Virus record (IMG/VR): IMGVR_UViG_3300024348_001933
Span: 1-22,361 of that record
Source: a virus
Strand: one strand, 5' to 3'
Length of the DNA stretch: 22,361 bases
The position numbers were made by a program, and so were the translations under genes. The notes under the pieces were generated by a model. The model did not search any database. It was not told where the DNA came from and worked only from the letters and a program-made list of their open reading frames with translations. This document shows positions 9,065 to 16,020 of the stretch, piece by piece; the first letter of the stretch is position 1, and every line of letters starts with the position of its first letter.

Positions 9065-9801
9065 TAGGCGAAGTATTGGGAAGGTGAGTAAGTAAACGAG
9101 CCTGAATGAGTCTTAACGCGAGTCACGGGAGCTCCGGGGTATGGGAAATTGGTGCCGCCGCCCGGAGCAAACGCGGAAACCCATACGGATTTAGTATCCT
9201 TATCGTAGCTCGTAGCCCAAGGGCTGTAAAACTCACCCTCACCAAGGGGAAATGTCGCGGAATAGGAATAGCTAGACTGACTTCCGCTGACTGAAATGCT
9301 GGTTTGCGTCTGTCCTGCTGGGCAATCTCCGTACTGGTAGTACTCCCAGTTGTTAGAAGAGAACCCTGCCGTATGTGCAGAGGCCGTCATCTGACCAAAA
9401 GCGAATTTGTTGGAAGGAGAAAGGGACAGGTCAACGTTCGTAGGATGTTCGCTGTTCACCATCCTGACTGACGGGTTGCCCCATTCGTCGATGTAGTCCT
9501 CGGGAACGAGCTCATTTGTAGACGGGTACCCGATTTTCGCTTTTGCGGTTCCGCCTAGGGAGATGAGGTCAGTACTAGTGGCCGTATCGTCTCCATTAAA
9601 GCCATTGAATACGCCTGCTGGAATGAAGTTGATGAATCCTCCGTCGAATCCTAAGTCGAACGCCCTCATTATCCATGCCATCTGGTCCGCGTAGCTTTCA
9701 AACAGGACGCCATTAACCCCATCGTTTTCATCTGACTGCTGGGTACCGGCCATCACATGGCATCCAATGCGGAACATTTCATTCAGGATTGAAAAGCTCA
9801 T
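9064..9801 (-). CDS. Unrecognised virion-type protein
   Basis: A 245-residue protein linked to its neighbours by ATGA and TAATG overlaps. The N-terminal part is hydrophobic and Gly/Phe-rich without a clear membrane span (residues about 36-69, FDGGFINFIPAGVFNGFNGD). The C-terminal half is rich in Ser, Tyr, Gly and Pro (SVSGSQSSYSYSATFPLGEG, GGGTNFPYPGAPVTRVKTHS), as in exposed beta structures of tail proteins. No domain or catalytic motif recognised. The position directly before the nozzle gene suggests a neck or tail component. Confidence 0.6.
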   Translation of the reverse strand: MSFSILNEMFRIGCHVMAGTQQSDENDGVNGVLFESYADQMAWIMRAFDLGFDGGFINFIPAGVFNGFNGDDTATSTDLISLGGTAKAKIGYPSTNELVPEDYIDEWGNPSVRMVNSEHPTNVDLSLSPSNKFAFGQMTASAHTAGFSSNNWEYYQYGDCPAGQTQTSISVSGSQSSYSYSATFPLGEGEFYSPWATSYDKDTKSVWVSAFAPGGGTNFPYPGAPVTRVKTHSGSFTYSPSQYFA

Positions 9802-10778
9802 ACCCTGTTGAAGTAGTACCTAGCAGAATTCAGGCCCTGCCCGTATTTGATTCGCTCGGTCATCAAAGAGGACCTGATTAGCTGTGTTACTGTGCTTGCT
9901 TTAGTAGCAGGAGGTCCGACCTCATTGGTCACTTCGATGTGAGCCACTTTCAGCCAAGCCTCGGTGAGCGTGTTGGGGCTATTGTACGGGGACCAATCCT
10001 TCACGACGCTCCAAATCACTTCCTGAGGATACACCAAATTCAGGCACGTCACCTTCAGGAGGACGGAATACTCACCTTCGGCGGTGATTTCGTGCGAGTA
10101 CGTAGGGTTGCTGAGCATCACGTTGCTGATGGCTCCGTCATTGATTGTCACAGTCACCTTGGTGGCCGAGTTGGCGCAAGAGACCTTCCAAGGATGGTCA
10201 TCGGCACCACCCCCTCCCCCCGTCGCATAGGTGATGTCGCTCTGCCAGATTTGGATGCAGGAAGTCCCGGCGATGCAGGCGATTTTGAAGTCCTTCTTCT
10301 GGATGTTTGCCTCAAGGGACAATGAGAGCACCCACTTGGCTTGCGAGCCTTCCTGCTCAAGCCTGCTCAGGATTAAGTATACGCTACCAGTCTGACTCTT
10401 GAATTTTCCTTCAGCCCAGTAGGCGAATCCAGATTCAGGGACTTCTTCCAAGTCGTTGGAGGTGTAGTTGGCCCTTCCGAAATTGGTCTTGTAGTACAGC
10501 TTGACCGAGCCCGTCTTGAACCCGCCTGTGGACGACTGGGACATGTTCGACTCCGGTGCGTTCGTGATGACGGCACCTCCAATAAGCGTCATGGACGACG
10601 GCTTCTTTCTGGGGAACTGGCCTTGGGCGTACTCGGCCGCACCATCATCGAACAATTCCGGGTCATAGACCCTTCCGACATGGCACCTCAGCCCATCCTT
10701 GTTACGCCAGACACAGCTCCAAGGCGGCGTAGCGGCAGGAGGAGCAGTCTTTACATGTACTCCAGAGCGCAATAGCAT
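9798..10778 (-). CDS. Unrecognised virion-type protein
   Basis: A 326-residue protein, beta-rich by appearance, with alternating polar and hydrophobic residues (SVYLILSRLEQEGSQAKWVL, EITAEGEYSVLLKVTCLNLV). The N-terminus contains WSCVWRNKDGLRCHVGRVYDP. A Gly5 linker (about residues 189-193) splits it roughly in two; after it, HPWKVSCANSATKVTVTIND begins a second beta-rich part that may bear an exposed domain. The Cys content is relatively high, with no metal-binding pattern. The gene starts 5 bases after the repeat-protein stop and ends with an ATGA overlap. A tail or fibre-attachment role fits context only. Confidence 0.6.
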   Translation of the reverse strand: MLLRSGVHVKTAPPAATPPWSCVWRNKDGLRCHVGRVYDPELFDDGAAEYAQGQFPRKKPSSMTLIGGAVITNAPESNMSQSSTGGFKTGSVKLYYKTNFGRANYTSNDLEEVPESGFAYWAEGKFKSQTGSVYLILSRLEQEGSQAKWVLSLSLEANIQKKDFKIACIAGTSCIQIWQSDITYATGGGGGADDHPWKVSCANSATKVTVTINDGAISNVMLSNPTYSHEITAEGEYSVLLKVTCLNLVYPQEVIWSVVKDWSPYNSPNTLTEAWLKVAHIEVTNEVGPPATKASTVTQLIRSSLMTERIKYGQGLNSARYYFNRV

Positions 10779-10783
10779 GGCCG

Positions 10784-11866
10784 TTATTCGGGTTCGGAGT
10801 AGTAGCTTCCGCTTCCGTCGCAGTAGTAATTGTATCCGTCGTAATTAACGATGAAAGTTCCCTCCGCGTCGTACGAGTAGGTGCCGCCTTCGGCGTACGT
10901 ACTTCCGGCTCCATCCCAGTACACCCCAGCCCCCGAATACGAGCCAATGACGTAGGAGTTATTGCCGCCATCAGGGATGTAAACTTCAACGTTGCCACTT
11001 TCGGTGCTTCCCGTGGGCGTTCCGTAAGGAGCATAAGGACCGCTAAGCCATCCTCCGGCTCCGTCATGCGTGTACCAAACGTTGTTGACTTCGTCGTGTG
11101 TGATTAATGAGCCTGCCGTAGAGTATTCAATGGAAATCTGCTCCACATACATGCTGCCCGAGCCGTCGGAAAAAATCTCCTCATCGACGTTGGCGTATCC
11201 GTAAGTAAACGTAAAATTGTTTTCCGGGTCGGTAACTTCACTATTTAGTCCGCGCGGTCCGGTAGTTCCTAATGACGTTCCATCTGGAACGTACGACGAA
11301 GTCCCGTATTGGACGTAGTAATAACCTACTCCGTCCGAACGATAGTTGGCAAGCCGTTCGCCGATTTGAAAAAATAATCCTGCGTACTCTAACACGATTG
11401 GCTCCGTGATTTGAGTAATGATGGCCCCATTCGAGTAGTACGTGGTAGTTCCTCCGCTTGTGTACAGGCTTCCGGCTCCGTCGTGGCGAGCATCATAGAG
11501 TACTCCTCCGTTTACGTACGAGCTGTCTCCAATCTGTACGTACAATGGGGTGCTTATTGCATTCTCTTGAGCCAAAATTCCGTCAGCGATGTATTCGACG
11601 TTGGAAACGTTAGCCCAATCATTGTATTCACCGCCAAGTCCGTTGGCCCTGATAGGAACAAGGGCTTTTTGGCTTGGGATTTGAGGGTCCACCCCCCAAG
11701 CCTCGTCCCACGATGCCGCCTCGCCACCTTGATTGATTGGGTAAGTCTTCGTTTCATGCCTTAGGAGCGTTCCTGCCGCAGGAAAATCTGGACCCTCCGA
11801 CATACCATTAAGGGTGCTGTCGTTGCGGCGGCGTCCGCCCAACCTTAGGTCACCCTTGAATGGCAT
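10784..11866 (-). CDS. Gly/Tyr-rich repeat protein, fibre- or decoration-like
   Basis: A 360-residue protein. The first 110 residues are mixed, with several Trp and Gly-Gly pairs, and may anchor it to the particle. From about residue 128 to the end, six imperfect repeats begin with DGxG: HDGAGSLY (128-135), SDGVGYYY (177-184), SDGSGSMY (233-240), HDGAGGWL (267-274), WDGAGSTY (317-324), CDGSGSYY (349-356). Most are followed by a Tyr and then a G-T/S-x-I step. No hydrolase motif is seen. The Gly/Ser/Tyr/Thr composition suits an elongated beta structure exposed on the virion, such as a fibre, spike or head decoration; host-surface binding is inferred. Flanking genes encode neck and tail proteins. 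The exact role is unknown. Confidence 0.65.
   Translation of the reverse strand: MPFKGDLRLGGRRRNDSTLNGMSEGPDFPAAGTLLRHETKTYPINQGGEAASWDEAWGVDPQIPSQKALVPIRANGLGGEYNDWANVSNVEYIADGILAQENAISTPLYVQIGDSSYVNGGVLYDARHDGAGSLYTSGGTTTYYSNGAIITQITEPIVLEYAGLFFQIGERLANYRSDGVGYYYVQYGTSSYVPDGTSLGTTGPRGLNSEVTDPENNFTFTYGYANVDEEIFSDGSGSMYVEQISIEYSTAGSLITHDEVNNVWYTHDGAGGWLSGPYAPYGTPTGSTESGNVEVYIPDGGNNSYVIGSYSGAGVYWDGAGSTYAEGGTYSYDAEGTFIVNYDGYNYYCDGSGSYYSEPE
10799..11485 (-). repeat. Six degenerate DGxG repeats within the Gly/Tyr-rich protein
   Basis: Protein repeats of consensus DG-(A/S)-G-S-x-Y-x4-T-x2-Y-x3-G-(T/S)-x-I, spaced 32 to 55 residues apart. Similarity is also visible at DNA level: TCCGGCTCCGTC or close variants recur on the plus strand near 10906, 11053 and 11472, which argues for descent by duplication rather than chance composition. 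Confidence 0.6.
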
Positions 11867-12159
11867 CAGGACTCGAAGTAGTAAACGTAGCCTTCGCCGA
11901 TGGCCCAGAACTCGCCGTTGTAGCCGTTAAGCTCGAAAGAGCCGCCGTCATGCTTGTTGGCGTTCTTTTCGTGGGTGAGGTTGATGGGGTCACCCACGCC
12001 ATTCGGCTGTAGATACATGCCGAGGATGGTGGAGTCAGCCGTGTTGACGACGCCGAACACCCTGCGAGAGCGACAGGCATCCAGCACCTTGGCCTTGGAG
12101 GCGTTGTTGAAGGTCTTAACGTTGACCCTAGGGATTTGATAAGGAAGGTCTTTGCTCAT
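11866..12159 (-). CDS. Small beta-rich hypothetical protein
   Basis: A 97-residue protein starting one base after the adaptor stop and overlapping the next ATG (TGATG). It begins MSKDLPYQIPRVNVKTFNNA and continues with short beta-like stretches and glycines (RVFGVVNTADSTILGMYL, NGYNGEFWAIGEGYVYYF). No family recognised. The pattern would suit a small virion decoration or neck protein. The leader AACTTACTAAA has no Shine-Dalgarno sequence. Confidence 0.6.
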   Translation of the reverse strand: MSKDLPYQIPRVNVKTFNNASKAKVLDACRSRRVFGVVNTADSTILGMYLQPNGVGDPINLTHEKNANKHDGGSFELNGYNGEFWAIGEGYVYYFES

Positions 12160-12160
12160 T

Positions 12161-12904
12161 TTAGTAAGTTCTGAAGTTTATCGGGCGCGTCGAGCCTTGC
12201 TGGCGGAGCGTTTGGTCGAGGGCTTGGTCAAGGGCTTTTGCGAAATCGGCCTCGGCGGCTTGGACGGCTTCAAGCTCGCCGGTGGAACGACGAAAATCGG
12301 CGTGGACGCCGTGGATGAGGGCGTTGGCAAAGAGCTTCGGGATTCGGACTCGTTGCCAAGTAAGCGGAGGAATCGTTCCCACGCCTGACGGATTCGTACC
12401 ATTGTAGACATAAAAATCGCCCTGCACGGCAAATCCGGGCACGGGAACCAAGGAGCCAGAGCTGGAGCCTTCGTCATAGTAGACCTGAGCACCCGTACTG
12501 TAGCTTTGCGCGGCGTCGTAAGCGGCCCCGAAAAGTCTCGGTGCGTCCATCCTGAACTCGACCCAGACTTCCTCGTCCTGATTGGTCCTGAGGAAGACGT
12601 CGTTGCCGACGATGTCGAAGTCCTTCTGGATGGCGTTCACCGCGACTGGGTCCCTGTTCCAGACGGCGATGACTTGGTCGTTCGTGCTAGGGAGGGTAAT
12701 CTTACGCCTGCTATCGACGTTGGTCGTGGGAAGCTTGGAGTAATACTTGAGGTCGGTCCATTCGTTGGACTCCCAGATAGACCTGAGCCTCATCGACACG
12801 AAGTCCCTGACCATGGCGAACCTGTCAGGGGTGGTCAGGTTCCTATCCAGACCGCAGATTTGCAGGCTGGCGTGTAGAATGTCGCTGAAGTATGCCGAAC
12901 GCAT
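12161..12904 (-). CDS. Probable head-tail adaptor (neck) protein with aromatic insert
   Basis: A 247-residue protein starting at the TAATG overlap; a longer frame from 12973 would run into the upstream gene and is rejected. Residues 1-55 (AYFSDILHASLQICGLDR, then a helix with MVRDFVSMRLRSIWE) and the last 60 residues (long Ala/Gln/Asp helix, PKLFANALIHGVHADFRRST) resemble adaptor proteins that sit under the portal in podoviruses. Between them, residues 127-189 form a segment with spaced aromatics (YSTGAQVYYDEG, DFYVYNG, LTWQRV) like the chitin-binding type 3/CBM5-12 pattern seen in phage structural proteins. Position after the capsid block supports a neck role. Adaptor identity is probable, not certain. 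Confidence 0.65.
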   Translation of the reverse strand: MRSAYFSDILHASLQICGLDRNLTTPDRFAMVRDFVSMRLRSIWESNEWTDLKYYSKLPTTNVDSRRKITLPSTNDQVIAVWNRDPVAVNAIQKDFDIVGNDVFLRTNQDEEVWVEFRMDAPRLFGAAYDAAQSYSTGAQVYYDEGSSSGSLVPVPGFAVQGDFYVYNGTNPSGVGTIPPLTWQRVRIPKLFANALIHGVHADFRRSTGELEAVQAAEADFAKALDQALDQTLRQQGSTRPINFRTY

Positions 12905-13254
12905 TAAGAAAAGGAACGGCCGAAGCCGTCTACGAGCAGGGTAGTGTTCTCCGCTTTGGAGTTTACCCTGCACTCCGGGTTGTCCCTAAGGAAACCCTTC
13001 ATGAAATTGTCGTCACGCCAACAGGCGTATCCGAGTCTCTGTCCCCAGTAATGGTAGGACTCCTCAGGGATACGAGCTGTCAGCTGGCCCAGACCTTCAA
13101 CGTGACGATGTTGAAGCTGATTCAGTTTACCCAAAGCCGTTTTAGTGGCCTCAGCTTGGGCTTTACGGAGGTTCCACCCGGTACGAAACTCCTCCAGCAT
13201 GCTGGGAAGGAGCTCGTCCGGGATGGATTCATGGATGGACTGAATGCCAGCCAT
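12904..13254 (-). CDS. Hypothetical protein following the capsid gene
   Basis: A 116-residue protein 11 bases after the capsid stop. The N-terminal half is helical (IPDELLPSMLEEF, then RKAQAEATKTALGKLNQLQ). The C-terminal half carries a distinctive Trp/Tyr/Cys-containing segment (IPEESYHYWGQRLGYACW, then FLRDNPECRV) of a kind I recall in small phage proteins of unknown function found near capsid genes. No enzymatic motif is visible. GAGG lies 3 bases from the ATG, a rare possible Shine-Dalgarno site here. The TAA overlaps the adaptor ATG (TAATG), so the two are coupled. A head-associated role is inferred from position only. Confidence 0.65.
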   Translation of the reverse strand: MAGIQSIHESIPDELLPSMLEEFRTGWNLRKAQAEATKTALGKLNQLQHRHVEGLGQLTARIPEESYHYWGQRLGYACWRDDNFMKGFLRDNPECRVNSKAENTTLLVDGFGRSFS

Positions 13255-13265
13255 GCCTCAGTCGG

Positions 13266-14672
13266 TTACGACAGGTTGGACCTGTAGTCGAACATACCGA
13301 AGGTCAGGGGGCTGTGGACGAGCAGAGCCGCCATAGCCTCCATCATGCGACGAGGACCGCCGCCGTTTTCGGTGAGTTCGCGAACCTGAGCGATGTTACC
13401 GCCGTAGCGGACTTCGAGGTAATCCCACGGGATGACGAAGCCCTTGCACTTGGCGTTTTCGGCATGCAGGTTGGCACGGACCTTGGCCACAGCGTAAGCG
13501 GCGTTTCGGTCAGCCGCCGTGTTCGAGGCCGCGGCGATGACGAGGTTGTTCGCGGTGAGAGCACCCTGCTGGGCGCCGGTCATCGTGGCCTTAGCGGCTT
13601 CGAGACCGCCGTTGCCGACAGTAATGACACCAGCGGTGTTGCCGTCGCCAGTCTGAGCCTTGACGCGGTTGTCTTCCGTGGTCGTACGGCCGTCGTACAG
13701 CTTGAACTTCTGGACGCCACCTTCGGTGTATTCGACGATGGTGTAGGGGTTGACGCCAGCGTGGAGGAACTGGGTCGGGATGAGCGCGAGCTTACCGAAG
13801 TCGCCCTCGAAGTAGTCAACGGACGCCTTGATGGTGTCAGCGTTGGCATCGCGGGTGGAGCGGATACCGGACTGGGCAGGGGTGCCAGCGGGAGCACGGG
13901 TCGTGTAGACGAGTTCCGTGAACTGACGCTTGAGTTTGGTACCGACGACAGCCTCATGGTTCTTGAACTGGCCAGTCTGCTCATAGACGGAGGTCATGAG
14001 GTCCTGAACAGTATTCTCGTTCAGGTTTTCAACCAGAGAGTTCGTGCCGATGATGGACGACTCGGGGGTGACGAAGTTTTCGTCGATGGTGCGGATGTCC
14101 TGATTCTGGACGCCGTACTTGTCCGCGTTCTTGGAAGCCGTGGCCTTGTCCTTCTTAATCCAAGCCGTGAGGCATCGGGTGCGATAGGGGGTGACGCCGT
14201 CGTCGATAGCGGGCAGGATGTCCGAGGTGAAGGTGATTTCCATCGAACGCTTGAGGTCGATGGTCGCCTTCGCCAGCTGACGGGACAGTTCATCCTTCAC
14301 ACCAGCGAGGTTGAGGATGTCCTGAGTCAGGTTGGAGACGTGCACGGCACGGCGGAACAGGTGGATGTTGTTTTCAACTTCCGTCCTGTAGCCGAGGGTG
14401 TACTGCTTGAAGTCCGAGTTAGTGCTCGGGTTGGTCGGGTCAACGTCCTTGCCGTCAAGGATGCCGAGCTCAACGGAGGGGTCCGGGTTGCGGTCCACCT
14501 GCCAGCGGAAGGTGGTGTTACCCGGCTTGGAGCCGCGGCGAGCCATCGAGGAGATGGGGGTCTCCTTGGCATCGACGTTGGTGATGAGGTCGGAGAGCTC
14601 CTCGCGGATACCGACTCGGGCGCCCTGAAGGGGACGCTGATTCTGGAACTGGGACTCGAATAGAGAGGCCAT
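13266..14672 (-). CDS. Major capsid protein, SU10-like (DUF5309 type)
   Basis: Forms the icosahedral or prolate shell. The N-terminal half matches the SU10 major head protein family: REELSDLITNVDAKETPISS at residues 23-42, FRWQVDRNPDPSVELG at 55-70, and VKDELSRQLAKATIDLKRSMEI (125-146), typical of HK97-fold proteins with a long spine helix. At 468 residues it seems long for the family, with an Ala/Thr/Gly-rich region at about 335-405 that may be an insertion. The last part (GGGPRRMMEAMAALLVHSPL) closes the fold. Arginine codons are almost all CGC/CGT, unlike neighbouring genes, fitting very high expression. The leader ATCATCATCACT before ATG has no Shine-Dalgarno sequence. Confidence 0.9.
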   Translation of the reverse strand: MASLFESQFQNQRPLQGARVGIREELSDLITNVDAKETPISSMARRGSKPGNTTFRWQVDRNPDPSVELGILDGKDVDPTNPSTNSDFKQYTLGYRTEVENNIHLFRRAVHVSNLTQDILNLAGVKDELSRQLAKATIDLKRSMEITFTSDILPAIDDGVTPYRTRCLTAWIKKDKATASKNADKYGVQNQDIRTIDENFVTPESSIIGTNSLVENLNENTVQDLMTSVYEQTGQFKNHEAVVGTKLKRQFTELVYTTRAPAGTPAQSGIRSTRDANADTIKASVDYFEGDFGKLALIPTQFLHAGVNPYTIVEYTEGGVQKFKLYDGRTTTEDNRVKAQTGDGNTAGVITVGNGGLEAAKATMTGAQQGALTANNLVIAAASNTAADRNAAYAVAKVRANLHAENAKCKGFVIPWDYLEVRYGGNIAQVRELTENGGGPRRMMEAMAALLVHSPLTFGMFDYRSNLS

Positions 14673-14690
14673 AGTGATGATGATTAGGTC

Positions 14691-15668
14691 TCAGATGAAC
14701 TTGTTTCGGAACACGTCAGAGAGGTCATCGAGGGAGGAGGATTGCCTGTACCTGCTTTCCGCGAGCTTGGCCTTCACGGCATCGGGCTTTTTAGCCGACG
14801 ACGCGGGGGCGTAACTGGAGGTGGGCTGGACAGGGACTCGCATGGCGACTCCGGATTTGGCTGCTTTCTTCTGGCTCTGGTATGATGCCATGCCCGAAGC
14901 GAGGTGGGCGGCGTAGATTTCGTAGTCAGGGTACTTCCTAATCTCAGGGACGGAGTCCACGAACCTAGAAGCCATGATGGTCCTAGGGTCGGTCTTATCC
15001 TTGAGCCAAGGGAATTCCTTGCGAGCCGCAGACGCGAACGCCTTCGACTTCTCGACGTAATCTAACTGCTTGGGCAGGTGGTCTTCCATGGCTCGGATTG
15101 CGTTAACTTTCGCCTTCGCAATCGATTCCTTGTCAACCGGCTCCTGTCCGTCCTCGTAGTAACCATCAGGGTATCGTTCGCAGAACAGTCGGATTTCCTT
15201 TTGCCTCTCGTACTCGGCCTGAATTTTATCCTCATCGTCAAACGCGCTGAATGGATTGTTGGCGTTGGCGCTGGGGACGGCCTTGGAACGCTTGAGAGTA
15301 TCAAGTTCTTCCTCCAATTTCTGTGCTCGTTCCTCTGCTTCCTTTCGCAGGGCAGTAAGCTTGGAGATTCGCTTGTCCACGCCCTTAGGCTGGGGTCGCG
15401 AGTCCTCATACTGCTCTGTCGATTCTTCTTCTTCCGTATTCTCGGCTTCGACTTCAGACGCATCTGAAACGTCTTCGTCAGCCGCTTCCCCGGTTTCATC
15501 GGTCTGGGGTTCCGATTCCTGCGAGCCGTCCGCAAGAGCTCTTCCAAAGAATTGGGAGAGCTTTTCATCATCAGCGAGGTCGGCACGCTCGCTTGGTTGG
15601 GCCATGAGTTGATTAACCTCGGGCTCAAGGCCGAGGGATTCGGGGTTATCCGGATTGTTAGGGTCCAT
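14691..15668 (-). CDS. Capsid scaffolding protein
   Basis: Guides procapsid assembly and is lost before or during packaging. The 325-residue sequence has the expected make-up: a strongly acidic, probably disordered N-terminal part (residues about 49-90, rich in Glu and Asp), a coiled-coil-like charged segment with KRISKLTALRKEAEERAQKL (about 99-130), a helical central region, and a basic Ser/Ala-rich C-terminal tail ending DDLSDVFRNKFI that could bind the capsid protein. It lies between portal and major capsid genes, the canonical place. No protease domain is visible, so self-processing is not supported. The start at 15668 follows the 67-base gap and has no Shine-Dalgarno motif (ACGCTGACT before ATG). 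Confidence 0.85.
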   Translation of the reverse strand: MDPNNPDNPESLGLEPEVNQLMAQPSERADLADDEKLSQFFGRALADGSQESEPQTDETGEAADEDVSDASEVEAENTEEEESTEQYEDSRPQPKGVDKRISKLTALRKEAEERAQKLEEELDTLKRSKAVPSANANNPFSAFDDEDKIQAEYERQKEIRLFCERYPDGYYEDGQEPVDKESIAKAKVNAIRAMEDHLPKQLDYVEKSKAFASAARKEFPWLKDKTDPRTIMASRFVDSVPEIRKYPDYEIYAAHLASGMASYQSQKKAAKSGVAMRVPVQPTSSYAPASSAKKPDAVKAKLAESRYRQSSSLDDLSDVFRNKFI

Positions 15669-15735
15669 AGTCAGCGTTACTTAGCACGCAGAAGTAGTCA
15701 AAAGGTTGTCTGTTATGCCTGAATCACAAGACGCA
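15669..15735. other. Largest intergenic gap (67 bases), before the scaffold gene
   Basis: The one stretch longer than 25 bases without a supported gene. On the coding strand it contains TTTTGACTACTTC and TAAGTAACG, which loosely resemble promoter hexamers, but the spacing between TTGACT and TAAGTA is only 12 bases, too short for a sigma-70-type promoter. No inverted repeat fit for a terminator is visible. A 7-codon frame beginning at the TGATG overlap is too short to call. It could hold a late promoter of unfamiliar type or an mRNA processing site upstream of scaffold and capsid, the two genes that need highest expression. Confidence 0.35.
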
Positions 15736-16017
15736 TCACGTTCGCGCTCCGGTTTGATTCGGATTGGATGGCTTTTCCCTCATGGTCACCTTGAGCATGT
15801 AGTCTCGGTTAGCCTGAAACATCCTCAAAATGTCATTGAACGCAGAAACCCTGCCAGCGGCGTGGGCGCGAGCCTCACCAGTCGTCTGGGGGAGCATGAC
15901 GGAGACGAGGTCATTCTGGAAATTCTCATCGGTGATGACGAGAACGGCTTTGTAGAGCTCCTCTGCGTCATTGTTGACGAATCCGAACGCCTTCGTGTTT
16001 GGGTCGATGTTATCCAT
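15736..16017 (-). CDS. Hypothetical protein between portal and scaffold
   Basis: A 93-residue protein starting 3 bases after the portal stop. It is mostly helical-looking, with DAEELYKAVLVITDENFQND and a second amphipathic stretch containing FNDILRMFQANRDYML, and a basic C-terminus (NPNQTGART). No domain recognised. Small helical proteins between portal and scaffold occur in many podovirus-like genomes and may take part in head assembly, but that is context only. No Shine-Dalgarno sequence precedes the ATG. It is followed by the only sizeable non-coding gap in the window. Confidence 0.65.
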   Translation of the reverse strand: MDNIDPNTKAFGFVNNDAEELYKAVLVITDENFQNDLVSVMLPQTTGEARAHAAGRVSAFNDILRMFQANRDYMLKVTMREKPSNPNQTGART

Positions 16018-16020
16018 GGA

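Noticed and set aside
12905-12973. Upstream extension of the adaptor to 270 residues
   Set aside because: It would overlap the 116-residue gene by about 70 bases; the TAATG start at 12904 matches the standard junction and starts directly with the adaptor-like sequence.
13314-14663. 449-codon open frame on the plus strand opposite the capsid gene
   Set aside because: Same cause: codon-aligned shadow of a highly biased gene, with a repetitive Val/Asp/Gly/Arg composition and no recognisable features.
15713-15736. Seven-codon frame MRLVIQA at a TGATG overlap
   Set aside because: Too short to support, with no compositional signal; overlap of this kind arises easily by chance.
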